Of a DNA stretch of 6,180 nucleotides, positions 1 to 6,180 are shown one piece after another. This DNA comes from an uncultured Bacteroides sp. GTDB lineage: Bacteria; Bacteroidota; Bacteroidia; Bacteroidales; Bacteroidaceae. The DNA is taken from contig CAKUYM010000260.1 in NCBI GenBank assembly GCA_934716785.1, positions 1 to 6,180 of the forward strand, written 5' to 3'. The position numbers and the translations under genes are program-made. Within the stretch, counting starts at the first letter, position 1, and each line of letters begins with the position of its first letter. The notes below the pieces were generated by a model. It was not told the DNA's origin and did no database searches. It saw nothing but the letters and a program-made list of their open reading frames with translations.

Positions 1-1
1 T

Positions 2-1276
2 ATCAATAAGGAAGCGCATGTGAAAGAATTCGCGATTTCTACAGCCAATGGCCTTGTTTATGTATTGGATGATGTTTTGAGTCCTGCCATAGAAACGGTC
101 TACGAGCGTCTGTGTAGTCATGAGGAGAACCGGATATTCCGTGCCGCTGTTGAATTGACCGGTTGGAAAGAGGAGTTAAGTATTGTGTCCGAAACAAATT
201 CTTCTGTATTGGGAAGTACATCGGAAGTGAGACGTTATTTCACGTTGTTGGCTGTATCGGATGATGTTTATAATGAGTCAGGGATTTCCTCGGTAGAAGG
301 ATTGGTTTCTCGTTTAGGGGCTGGAAATGATTATGCCAATAAAAATAATGCCTTGAACAGATATGTGGCTTATCATATTTTAGATGGGAGCTATAAAATA
401 GCGGCGTTTAAATCTTTTGACACTGAGGAAACGCCCAGGAAACTTTGGAGTACCAAAGCTGAAAACGCGTTGTTAATGACTTCAAACGAGGGTAGTGATT
501 ATTATTTGAATTTTGATGGTGGCGATGACAAGGCCAAATTCATAGATGATAAATCAGACGAGCAGGCAAGAAACGGATATATTCATCAGATTGACGGTTA
601 TTTGCCTGTTTGTGAGGTGTTGAAACCTATTTCTTATTATTTTGATTTTTGTGATTTCCCGGAGGTGGCTTCTTATATAAATTCCTATGGCGTGAACGGG
701 CAATCGTATCAGCAGAAAACGGGAGATAATGAAGGGGCTACACCGTTGGCTAATAATAACGGTTCGTATGTTTCTTGTTATGATATGCGGATGGGACCTT
801 CCGGTACAATCAGTTCCGGATGGGGATATCTGGAATATCGTACGGCGCATAATAAGTCCGAGTATAACTGGTGGAATCTGTTACACTATGATGTATTGGG
901 TATCAACTTGGGCTATAATGGAACATTGACGATGAATATTCCTACTATTTTGTCCGGTAAATATAAGGTAACCTTGGGGTTTGCTTATGCCAGTTCAATG
1001 AATTTCATGCGGTTGGCGGGCGATGTTCCGTCTGAAGGAAGTAATGGCGGGCTCACATCATTTACTTTTGATGATAATAAGTCTGTGAGCAAGGCTATAT
1101 ATGCCGCTGTTCCTGTAGATGAACTGAATTGTTATAAAGTAGAATTGTTTAGTGAGTTGGAGTTTACCACTACGCAGTCACATAAATTGCAGTTAGTTGT
1201 TTTAGATCCGGCGGCAAGTACCCATAAAAACTTCCGTTTGCAGTTGGATTATCTATTATTCGAACCTATTAATTAA
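2..1276 (+). CDS. Fasciclin (FAS1) domain protein, 5'-truncated by the window edge
   Basis: This is the C-terminal part of a probable surface-anchored FAS1 protein. The frame is open back to base 2, so the GTG at base 20 is not the true start; residues here are numbered from that GTG. Residues 1-22 are the tail of one FAS1 domain, with the H2-type motif NGLVYVLDDVLSP. A second FAS1 domain spans about 36-202: H1-like FTLLAVSDDVY (74-84), the YVAYHIL segment (115-121) and H2-like NGYIHQIDGYLPV (185-197). Residues 205-418 form a beta-rich domain that I do not recognise firmly, with SGKYKVTLGF at 312-321 and the terminal strand LDYLLFEPIN. FAS1 domains in general serve in adhesion or ligand binding; a glycan-capture role is inferred from the adjacent susC-type gene. 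The signal sequence and lipobox are not visible, so surface lipoprotein status rests on analogy with the next gene, which begins 8 bases after this stop. Family call is solid; ligand is unknown. Confidence 0.85.
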   Translation: MNKEAHVKEFAISTANGLVYVLDDVLSPAIETVYERLCSHEENRIFRAAVELTGWKEELSIVSETNSSVLGSTSEVRRYFTLLAVSDDVYNESGISSVEGLVSRLGAGNDYANKNNALNRYVAYHILDGSYKIAAFKSFDTEETPRKLWSTKAENALLMTSNEGSDYYLNFDGGDDKAKFIDDKSDEQARNGYIHQIDGYLPVCEVLKPISYYFDFCDFPEVASYINSYGVNGQSYQQKTGDNEGATPLANNNGSYVSCYDMRMGPSGTISSGWGYLEYRTAHNKSEYNWWNLLHYDVLGINLGYNGTLTMNIPTILSGKYKVTLGFAYASSMNFMRLAGDVPSEGSNGGLTSFTFDDNKSVSKAIYAAVPVDELNCYKVELFSELEFTTTQSHKLQLVVLDPAASTHKNFRLQLDYLLFEPIN

Positions 1277-1284
1277 GTAAGGTA

Positions 1285-2973
1285 ATGAAAACAATCAATT
1301 ATATATTAATGTCCGCATGTCTCTTGGCTGGATTATGTTCTTGTACGGATGAATGGGATTCTCATTATACTGAGAAAGAACCTGTAATCAATAATGTAGA
1401 TGTTGTAATTGTAGATGAACCTGCATCAGCCTATCTGAAGAATGAGCCTTCTTATAGCTCTATGTACAGGTTGTTTGAAAATAGCGGTGTTTTCCAGACT
1501 TTGGATGAAAAGAAGTCCTTATGTACCATGATGGTGGTAAATAACCAAAATTTTACCCGTACGGCTTCGGAGAAAGAGATAGACAATGAGGGGGATGCTT
1601 TTTTGGCCAAAGCGCACATCACGGACGCCGCTATTTCACCCAGTAATCTGAAAGAAGGACAGCGTTTGTTGATGTGGAATGAAAAATATGTGAAGGTCAC
1701 TACGTTGGATGAACTGACAGGAGAGGCAAGGATTGCCTTTAATGGATCTGTTGTAAAGAAGGTGATTAAGACTACAGATGCTTATATCTATGAATTGGAA
1801 GATTATATCAATACTCCTAAGTCTTTGATGGAAGTTTTGGAAGGATTGGGTGATAACTATTCAATCTTTAGGGAAATGGTGATGGAGAGAGTGGAGAAAG
1901 TCTTCGATAAAAATGCCAGTACACCAATCGGTATAGATCCAACGGGAAACACGGTATATGATTCAGTATTCACCTTTAAAAGCCCTTATTTTGAAAACAA
2001 AAAAATGGATTTATATTCCGAATCTATGCATGCCACGATGTTTATTCCTTCAAATACATTGGTTGAGAATGCATTGCGGGACGCGAAAGAAAGATTGAAA
2101 GAATGGGGAATGGAGCGTGCGGACTCTATCTTGAATAACTGGATATTCCAGAGTGCTTTCTATGATGTAGAATATAAAAAGGAAGATTTCGGAAATGTAA
2201 ATAAACCGGACTTAATCTCTATATTTAACCAACAATGGAGAACAACTATTAATACGGTTGATTTGGACAATCCGATTGAGATGAGCAATGGAATAGCTTA
2301 TTATGTCACTTCTTTAAAAATTCCTACTAATGCGGTGTTGATATGGAGAATCAAGGAATTTTTCTGTCCCGCCTGGAATGCTCCTCTGACTGATGCTGAG
2401 AAGCTTGCTTACTATAAACTTTATCCGGAAGAGGGAACAACTAATTATAAGAATGATAACAATGTTCTTTGTACTGGAACGAAAAATTATGCGGGAGTTC
2501 ATCAACCCAATTCAAATTGGCCGGCGATAGAATATAGTGCACTAAGATTTCAGTTGATTGATGATACACAGAAGGGAGTACTGGAATTTAAGTGTTTTAA
2601 AACGCAAAAGCACGTGGACGGTACTCATACTTTGATTCCATATACGCTTCCCCCTGGAGAATATTATTGGTATTGGGGAGGGTATGGTAAATATAGTAGA
2701 GTAAACGCGACTTTCTATTTGAATGATATGAAAATCCGTGAAATGACTGATGTAGAATTGTATGGTATAAATTGGGACCGTGGCGGTGGCGGTTACAATG
2801 AAGTTTATAATACGGTCTCAAACTATGATCGTGATGGAGCGGAAATAGGAGTAGTGACCATTGAAGGTGACAAACCGGTGGAGTTGAATGTTAAGATTGA
2901 GTTTACGAAGGGAGTAAATAAGAACCTCAGTATATTCCATTGGTGTTTCCGTCCAACAGAAAATTGTTATTAA
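1285..2973 (+). CDS. Surface lipoprotein with two divergent FAS1-like domains and a beta-rich C-terminal domain
   Basis: The N-terminus is a lipoprotein signal peptide: basic start, hydrophobic core and lipobox GLCSC, with the lipidated cysteine at residue 20. The acidic TDEWD directly after it resembles the surface-export signal of Bacteroidota lipoproteins. Residues about 46-178 read as a degenerate FAS1 domain (YSSMYRLFENSGVFQTL start, AKAHITDAAI at the usual YHIL place, AYIYELEDYI at the H2 place). A second FAS1-like domain covers about 178-350 (H1-like HATMFIPSNTLVENAL at 249-264; H2-like SNGIAYYVTSLKIPTN at 334-349). Residues about 355-562 are beta-rich and aromatic-rich, with PPGEYYWYWGGYGKY at 456-470 and the ending HWCFRPTENCY, which I recall as typical of Bacteroidota FAS1 lipoproteins. 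The ATG is supported by the signal peptide right behind it and an AAGG just upstream. It probably acts as a surface binding protein for the SusC/D pair encoded next. No catalytic motif is seen, so an enzyme is unlikely; ligand unknown. Confidence 0.85.
   Translation: MKTINYILMSACLLAGLCSCTDEWDSHYTEKEPVINNVDVVIVDEPASAYLKNEPSYSSMYRLFENSGVFQTLDEKKSLCTMMVVNNQNFTRTASEKEIDNEGDAFLAKAHITDAAISPSNLKEGQRLLMWNEKYVKVTTLDELTGEARIAFNGSVVKKVIKTTDAYIYELEDYINTPKSLMEVLEGLGDNYSIFREMVMERVEKVFDKNASTPIGIDPTGNTVYDSVFTFKSPYFENKKMDLYSESMHATMFIPSNTLVENALRDAKERLKEWGMERADSILNNWIFQSAFYDVEYKKEDFGNVNKPDLISIFNQQWRTTINTVDLDNPIEMSNGIAYYVTSLKIPTNAVLIWRIKEFFCPAWNAPLTDAEKLAYYKLYPEEGTTNYKNDNNVLCTGTKNYAGVHQPNSNWPAIEYSALRFQLIDDTQKGVLEFKCFKTQKHVDGTHTLIPYTLPPGEYYWYWGGYGKYSRVNATFYLNDMKIREMTDVELYGINWDRGGGGYNEVYNTVSNYDRDGAEIGVVTIEGDKPVELNVKIEFTKGVNKNLSIFHWCFRPTENCY
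1342..1359 (+). other. Lipobox cysteine and acidic surface-export signal
   Basis: Codons 20-25 read C-T-D-E-W-D. Cysteine 20 ends the lipobox LCSC and is the expected signal peptidase II and lipidation site. Three acidic residues within the next five positions fit the rule, known from Capnocytophaga and Bacteroides, that a negatively charged patch near the lipidated cysteine sends lipoproteins to the outer face of the outer membrane. Surface exposure is therefore inferred, not shown. Confidence 0.6.
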
Positions 2974-2981
2974 CCTTGATT

Positions 2982-2990
2982 AGGATAGGA
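2982..2990 (+). promoter_or_regulatory. Possible Shine-Dalgarno-like sequence of the susC-type gene
   Basis: The 18-base gap before the transporter gene contains AGGATAGGA. The first AGGA lies 6 bases before the ATG, a workable distance for 16S pairing; the second is only 1 base away and too close. Bacteroidota often do not depend on a Shine-Dalgarno match, so this may be chance. It does agree with the ATG at 2992, which is directly followed by a signal peptide. Confidence 0.35.
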
Positions 2991-2991
2991 T

Positions 2992-5900
2992 ATGAAAAAG
3001 ATAAAAACTATACTTGCTATGTCTATATTGCTCTTGGGAGCAACAAATATATGGGGGCAGAGTGCCCATAAATTGATAGGTAAGATTCTTTCGACAAGGA
3101 ATCAGCCTATCGAGGGGGCTATTGTTACGGTATTGGATACGATGAATGTGACTACTTCGAAAGATGGAGCGTTCAGGTTTGAGTTGAAAGACCCGTCTAA
3201 AGCGAAAGAGATTTCAGTGTGGGCGGCCGGTTATTATCCGGTACAACAAAAGTTGAACAATCGTTCGGAAATCATAATAATGATGACTCCGGAGGAACAA
3301 TATAAATATAATGAATCGGTTGTACTGCCTTTTCGCGAGGAAGGAGATACAAAACGTTCAAGTTATACATCGGCTGTAAACATCACGAAAAAGGATTTTT
3401 TGTTAGGAGGAACAAAGATAGATCGTGCTTTGGTGGGACAGATTGCGGGATTGGAGGTTAAACGCGGTAGTGGGATGCCGGGTGAAGGCAGTTACTATAA
3501 CTTACGCGGTATTCGTTCGTTGGCGGGAGACAATGCTCCGTTGATAGTGGTAAATGGTGTACCTTATATGCCTGATAAGACTTCCTCAACTGTGATTGGC
3601 GGTTTTACACGTGATATTTTTCAAGCTTATAATTTGCAGGATATTCAAAACATTACAGTATTGAAAGGCGCGGAGGCGGCGATGTACGGTTCGATGGGCT
3701 CAAATGGGGTTATTCTAATTCAGACGGACGGTGCCGTATCCAATGATTTGGAAACGAAAATCAGTTATTACGGTTCATTTGGAGTGAACTGGAATGATAA
3801 GCGGATGCCGCTATTGGGACTGGAAGCTTATAAATCTTATCTGTCGGATATAGGTTTGACTATTTATGAAGACCCGAATGATTTCTATACGAGTTTTCCA
3901 TTTATGAGAGATCCCAATGATGCGAGATATGCATACTTGTATAACAATAATACCGACTGGCAGAATTTAATCTATAAGAATAGTACGTCCACGGATCATT
4001 TATTCCGTGTAGAGGGCGGTGACGCTATTGCCAAATACGATCTTTCATTGGGATATAGTCGTGATAACGGGTTGATGGACAAAACAAGTATGGAGCGTTT
4101 TCATACCCAGCTGAACACAAATATCTTGGTGAGTCAGAAAGTGAATATCTTTGCGAATCTGGGATTGGCATATTTAAATGGACATTTTCAAGAACAAGGA
4201 ATGAGTATCGCTACGAATCCTATTCTTGCCGCGTATGCTCGCTCTCCTTTATTAAGTCCTTATGAAAAAGATCGGGAAGGGAATATCCTTACTACATATT
4301 CCTCCTATCGTTATGGAAATAGTAGGACAACCGCCTATGGAGTCAGCAATCCGTTGGCATTGATTAATACTTTGGATGCTCATAATCGGCAGTATGACCT
4401 AAATATGAAGGCTGGCATCTCATATAAGCCTTTTCTGGGATTTACAGTGAGCGGTATTGTTGGTTTATATTATAATTTTAATAACGAACATATTTTTATT
4501 CCCGGCGAGAGCGACCCGACCATCCTGCCTATAACGGATATGTATGATACCAGAAAGAATGCAGTGAAAGAGGGAGAGGCCGAAACAACAAACTTCTTCT
4601 TGAATTTGAATGGAAATTACCAGAAAACTTTTAATTATATTCATAAGCTGAATGCCATTGCCGGTTGGCAGATGTTGACAACTAAAAATGAATATGATGC
4701 GGGTGAAGGACGTAATACCGGTAACGATTTTTATCAGACTTTAGGAAGTGTACAGGCTATTGGCCGCCGTTTCGTAGGGTATATAAATAATTGGAACTGG
4801 ATGAACTTTTATGCGCATGCTGATTATACATATAATGATAGGATACAGGCGTCTGTAAACATGGCGGTAGACGGAGCTTCTTCTACCGGTACAGCTGTAA
4901 ACCGTTTTTATATGTATCCTTCTATCGGGTTGACTTGGTTGGGTAAAGGATGGCAACCTTTCCAGAATGTAACTTGGGTTAATAAGTTTAATATACGTGC
5001 GGAGTATAGTTTGACTGGTAATACCCGTTTTGCTTCTACTTTGGGAAGTTTCAATTATTCAGCTGCTCCTTATCAGCAATTATCCACAATTGTACGCACT
5101 AATGTGCCAAACACCTCTTTAAAGCCGGAAAGAAACGCGTCTTTAAATTTAGGTATTGATTTATCAGTCTTGCGTAATCGTCTGAATGTATCTTTTGATT
5201 ATTATAATAATCAGATTAGTGACATGATTAGCGCTATGCCGCTTTCTTCCATATATGGCTCTTCTGCTCATTACGCTAACATCGGTAAATTGGAAAACCG
5301 TGGAATTGAGGTGTCTGTACAAGCTTCTTTGGTACGTACCCGTCATTTTGAATGGATTGTAGGTGGCAATATCGCTCATGTTACAAATAAGATAAAATCT
5401 TTAGGTGGTGAAGAACAGGTTGTATTAAACTATGACAATGGAGTGCAGATGGTGCATCGGGTAGGAGAATCCCCTTATCAATATTATGGTTATCAGGCTA
5501 ATGGAGTGTTTTCTACACAAGCCGAAGCTGATAACGCTAATCTTACTAACCGTACAGGTGTGCGGTATAATGCTGGTGATGTTCATTTCGTAGATCAAAA
5601 CGGAGATAACAAGATTGATGATAAAGACCGCGTGTTGTTAGGTAATGCTTCACCCCGTTATTTTGGCGGATTCTATACTCAATTGAAATATAAAGGATTC
5701 GCGCTTTCCGCGGAATTCAATTATTCAAAAGACAATATGGCCTATAATGCTGTAAGGCGGCAATTGGAATCTGTGTCTACTACCGGCAACCAGAGTCTTG
5801 CTGTGGCAAACCGTTGGAGCTTGGAAGGAGAGGTGACGGATATACCCCGTGCTGTATGGAATGATCCGGTAGGTAATAGCTACTTCTCATCTCGTTGGAT

Positions 5901-6144
5901 TGAGGACGCTTCTTATCTCAGAATGAAGAATGTGACTTTAAGTTATACATTCACGAAGAAATTCTTGAATTTCTTCCGTGCTGGAACAATCTATGTGACA
6001 GGCGAGAATCTGTTTACCGTTACTAAATATTTAGGTATGGATCCTGAGTTCTCTTATTCATATGCGGAGAATATGCAAGGATTTGATAATGCGAAATTGA
6101 TGCAGCCGAAGACTGTAAAAGTAGGTGTTAATTTAAACTTCTAA
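2992..6144 (+). CDS. SusC/RagA family TonB-dependent outer-membrane transporter
   Basis: The product is an outer-membrane beta-barrel that imports oligomers into the periplasm using TonB/proton-motive energy, normally capped by a SusD lipoprotein. At 1050 residues it has normal full length. In order: signal peptide (1 to about 23, ending near WGQ); carboxypeptidase-regulatory-like beta domain (about 27-98, KLIGKILSTRNQPIEGAIV start); TonB-box region (about 106-130); plug (about 130-246) with the SusC/RagA signature LRGIRSLAGDNAPLIVVNGVPY (171-192) and ITVLKGAEAAMYGSMGSNGVILI (221-243); then the barrel to the C-terminus, ending in VKVGVNLNF with the terminal Phe expected for barrel assembly. 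An acidic EF-hand-like loop lies at 868-879. No N-terminal STN (secretin-like) domain is present, so direct signalling to an anti-sigma factor is unlikely. The ATG lies 18 bases after the previous stop and the next gene starts 5 bases after this stop, so cotranscription is likely. Family assignment is very secure; substrate is not deducible, and both glycan and peptide import occur in the family. Confidence 0.97.
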   Translation: MKKIKTILAMSILLLGATNIWGQSAHKLIGKILSTRNQPIEGAIVTVLDTMNVTTSKDGAFRFELKDPSKAKEISVWAAGYYPVQQKLNNRSEIIIMMTPEEQYKYNESVVLPFREEGDTKRSSYTSAVNITKKDFLLGGTKIDRALVGQIAGLEVKRGSGMPGEGSYYNLRGIRSLAGDNAPLIVVNGVPYMPDKTSSTVIGGFTRDIFQAYNLQDIQNITVLKGAEAAMYGSMGSNGVILIQTDGAVSNDLETKISYYGSFGVNWNDKRMPLLGLEAYKSYLSDIGLTIYEDPNDFYTSFPFMRDPNDARYAYLYNNNTDWQNLIYKNSTSTDHLFRVEGGDAIAKYDLSLGYSRDNGLMDKTSMERFHTQLNTNILVSQKVNIFANLGLAYLNGHFQEQGMSIATNPILAAYARSPLLSPYEKDREGNILTTYSSYRYGNSRTTAYGVSNPLALINTLDAHNRQYDLNMKAGISYKPFLGFTVSGIVGLYYNFNNEHIFIPGESDPTILPITDMYDTRKNAVKEGEAETTNFFLNLNGNYQKTFNYIHKLNAIAGWQMLTTKNEYDAGEGRNTGNDFYQTLGSVQAIGRRFVGYINNWNWMNFYAHADYTYNDRIQASVNMAVDGASSTGTAVNRFYMYPSIGLTWLGKGWQPFQNVTWVNKFNIRAEYSLTGNTRFASTLGSFNYSAAPYQQLSTIVRTNVPNTSLKPERNASLNLGIDLSVLRNRLNVSFDYYNNQISDMISAMPLSSIYGSSAHYANIGKLENRGIEVSVQASLVRTRHFEWIVGGNIAHVTNKIKSLGGEEQVVLNYDNGVQMVHRVGESPYQYYGYQANGVFSTQAEADNANLTNRTGVRYNAGDVHFVDQNGDNKIDDKDRVLLGNASPRYFGGFYTQLKYKGFALSAEFNYSKDNMAYNAVRRQLESVSTTGNQSLAVANRWSLEGEVTDIPRAVWNDPVGNSYFSSRWIEDASYLRMKNVTLSYTFTKKFLNFFRAGTIYVTGENLFTVTKYLGMDPEFSYSYAENMQGFDNAKLMQPKTVKVGVNLNF
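3502..3567 (+). other. SusC/RagA plug signature region
   Basis: Codons 171-192 encode the diagnostic LRG-x-x-SL-x-G-x-N-x-PL-x-VV-x-GVP pattern that separates SusC/RagA transporters from ordinary TonB-dependent siderophore receptors. The usual VVDGVP reads VVNGVP here (Asn188), a conservative change. It lies in the plug that occludes the barrel. Confidence 0.85.
5593..5628 (+). other. EF-hand-like acidic loop within the SusC-type protein
   Basis: Codons 868-879 read D-Q-N-G-D-N-K-I-D-D-K-D, matching the 12-position calcium-loop spacing (Asp868, Asn870, Asp872, Asp876, Asp879), with Lys874 at position 7, where the ligand is usually the backbone. It is preceded by GDVHFV and followed by RVLLGNASPRYFGG, a block common in SusC-family proteins. 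Calcium binding is possible from the pattern but unproven. Confidence 0.5.
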
Positions 6145-6149
6145 AGAGT

Positions 6150-6180
6150 ATGAAAAGAATAAATATATTGAGAAGCCTTA
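6150..6180 (+). CDS. Start of the next gene, probably a SusD/RagB lipoprotein (3'-truncated)
   Basis: An ATG 5 bases after the transporter stop opens a frame reading M-K-R-I-N-I-L-R-S-L to the window end, with an AAAGAG just upstream. The basic start followed by hydrophobic residues fits the beginning of a signal peptide. The identity is inferred only from position: a SusD-type lipoprotein almost always follows a susC-type gene directly. Ten codons cannot confirm it; a missing lipobox in the following 15 or so codons would count against it. Confidence 0.55.
   Translation, partial: MKRINILRSL

Noticed and set aside
20..22. GTG as the start codon of the first gene
   Set aside because: The frame continues open to base 2 and encodes N-K-E-A-H just before, which continues the FAS1 fold. 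A start here would cut a FAS1 domain almost entirely off, so the gene is truncated by the window edge.
39..221. Minus-strand open frame, and others at 554-850, 1452-1700, 2314-2505, 2597-2821, 4741-4956 and 5164-5379
   Set aside because: All lie antisense inside well-supported genes, are under 100 codons and show no recognisable domain or signal peptide.
729..929. Plus-strand 66-codon frame inside the first FAS1 gene
   Set aside because: It is an out-of-frame overlap fully inside a conserved coding region and its translation resembles no known domain.
1277..1284. Bacteroides-type promoter (TTTG near -33, TAnnTTTG near -7) between genes
   Set aside because: The gaps of 8, 18 and 5 bases are too short to hold one, and I saw no convincing pair at the correct spacing just upstream of the starts.
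1999..2005. Run of seven A residues in the lipoprotein gene, a possible slippage or phase-variation site
   Set aside because: The reading frame is intact through it and domain similarity continues without a break; a single 7-base run in AT-rich DNA is expected by chance.
2974..2985. Possible hairpin (CCT-TGATT-AGG) between the lipoprotein and transporter genes
   Set aside because: The stem is only three base pairs with no T run after it, so it cannot be a convincing terminator; the gap is better read as an ordinary intra-operon junction.

Overview
The window looks like part of a nutrient-uptake operon from the chromosome of a gut Bacteroidales bacterium (Bacteroides, Phocaeicola or Parabacteroides type). 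The DNA is moderately AT-rich. All genes lie on the + strand, and their gaps are only 5 to 18 bases. The encoded proteins are typical of Bacteroidota: a SusC/RagA-type TonB-dependent outer-membrane transporter and surface lipoproteins built from fasciclin (FAS1) domains. The sequence does not allow a genus or species assignment.

Layout, left to right: (1) the 3' part of a FAS1-domain protein whose start lies outside the window (reading frame open from base 2 to 1276); (2) a complete 562-residue lipoprotein with two divergent FAS1-like domains and a beta-rich C-terminal domain (1285-2973); (3) a complete 1050-residue SusC/RagA transporter (2992-6144); (4) the first ten codons of another gene (from 6150), which by position is probably the SusD/RagB partner lipoprotein. 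No gene-free stretch exceeds 18 bases. There is no RNA gene, mobile element, CRISPR array, clear promoter or terminator. The operon promoter must lie upstream of the window.

Likely working model (inference): the two FAS1 lipoproteins sit on the cell surface and capture a polymer or contact a host or matrix ligand. The SusC barrel, with its SusD lid, imports oligomers into the periplasm using TonB energy. The window holds no glycosidase, lyase, peptidase, sulfatase or regulator, so the substrate cannot be named; a glycan is the usual guess, but peptide import is also known for this family (RagAB).

The points most worth attention are the placement of two FAS1 lipoproteins ahead of susC, the shared FAS1-FAS1-beta-domain plan of those two proteins, and a SusC whose TonB-box region and plug motifs depart from the common consensus.
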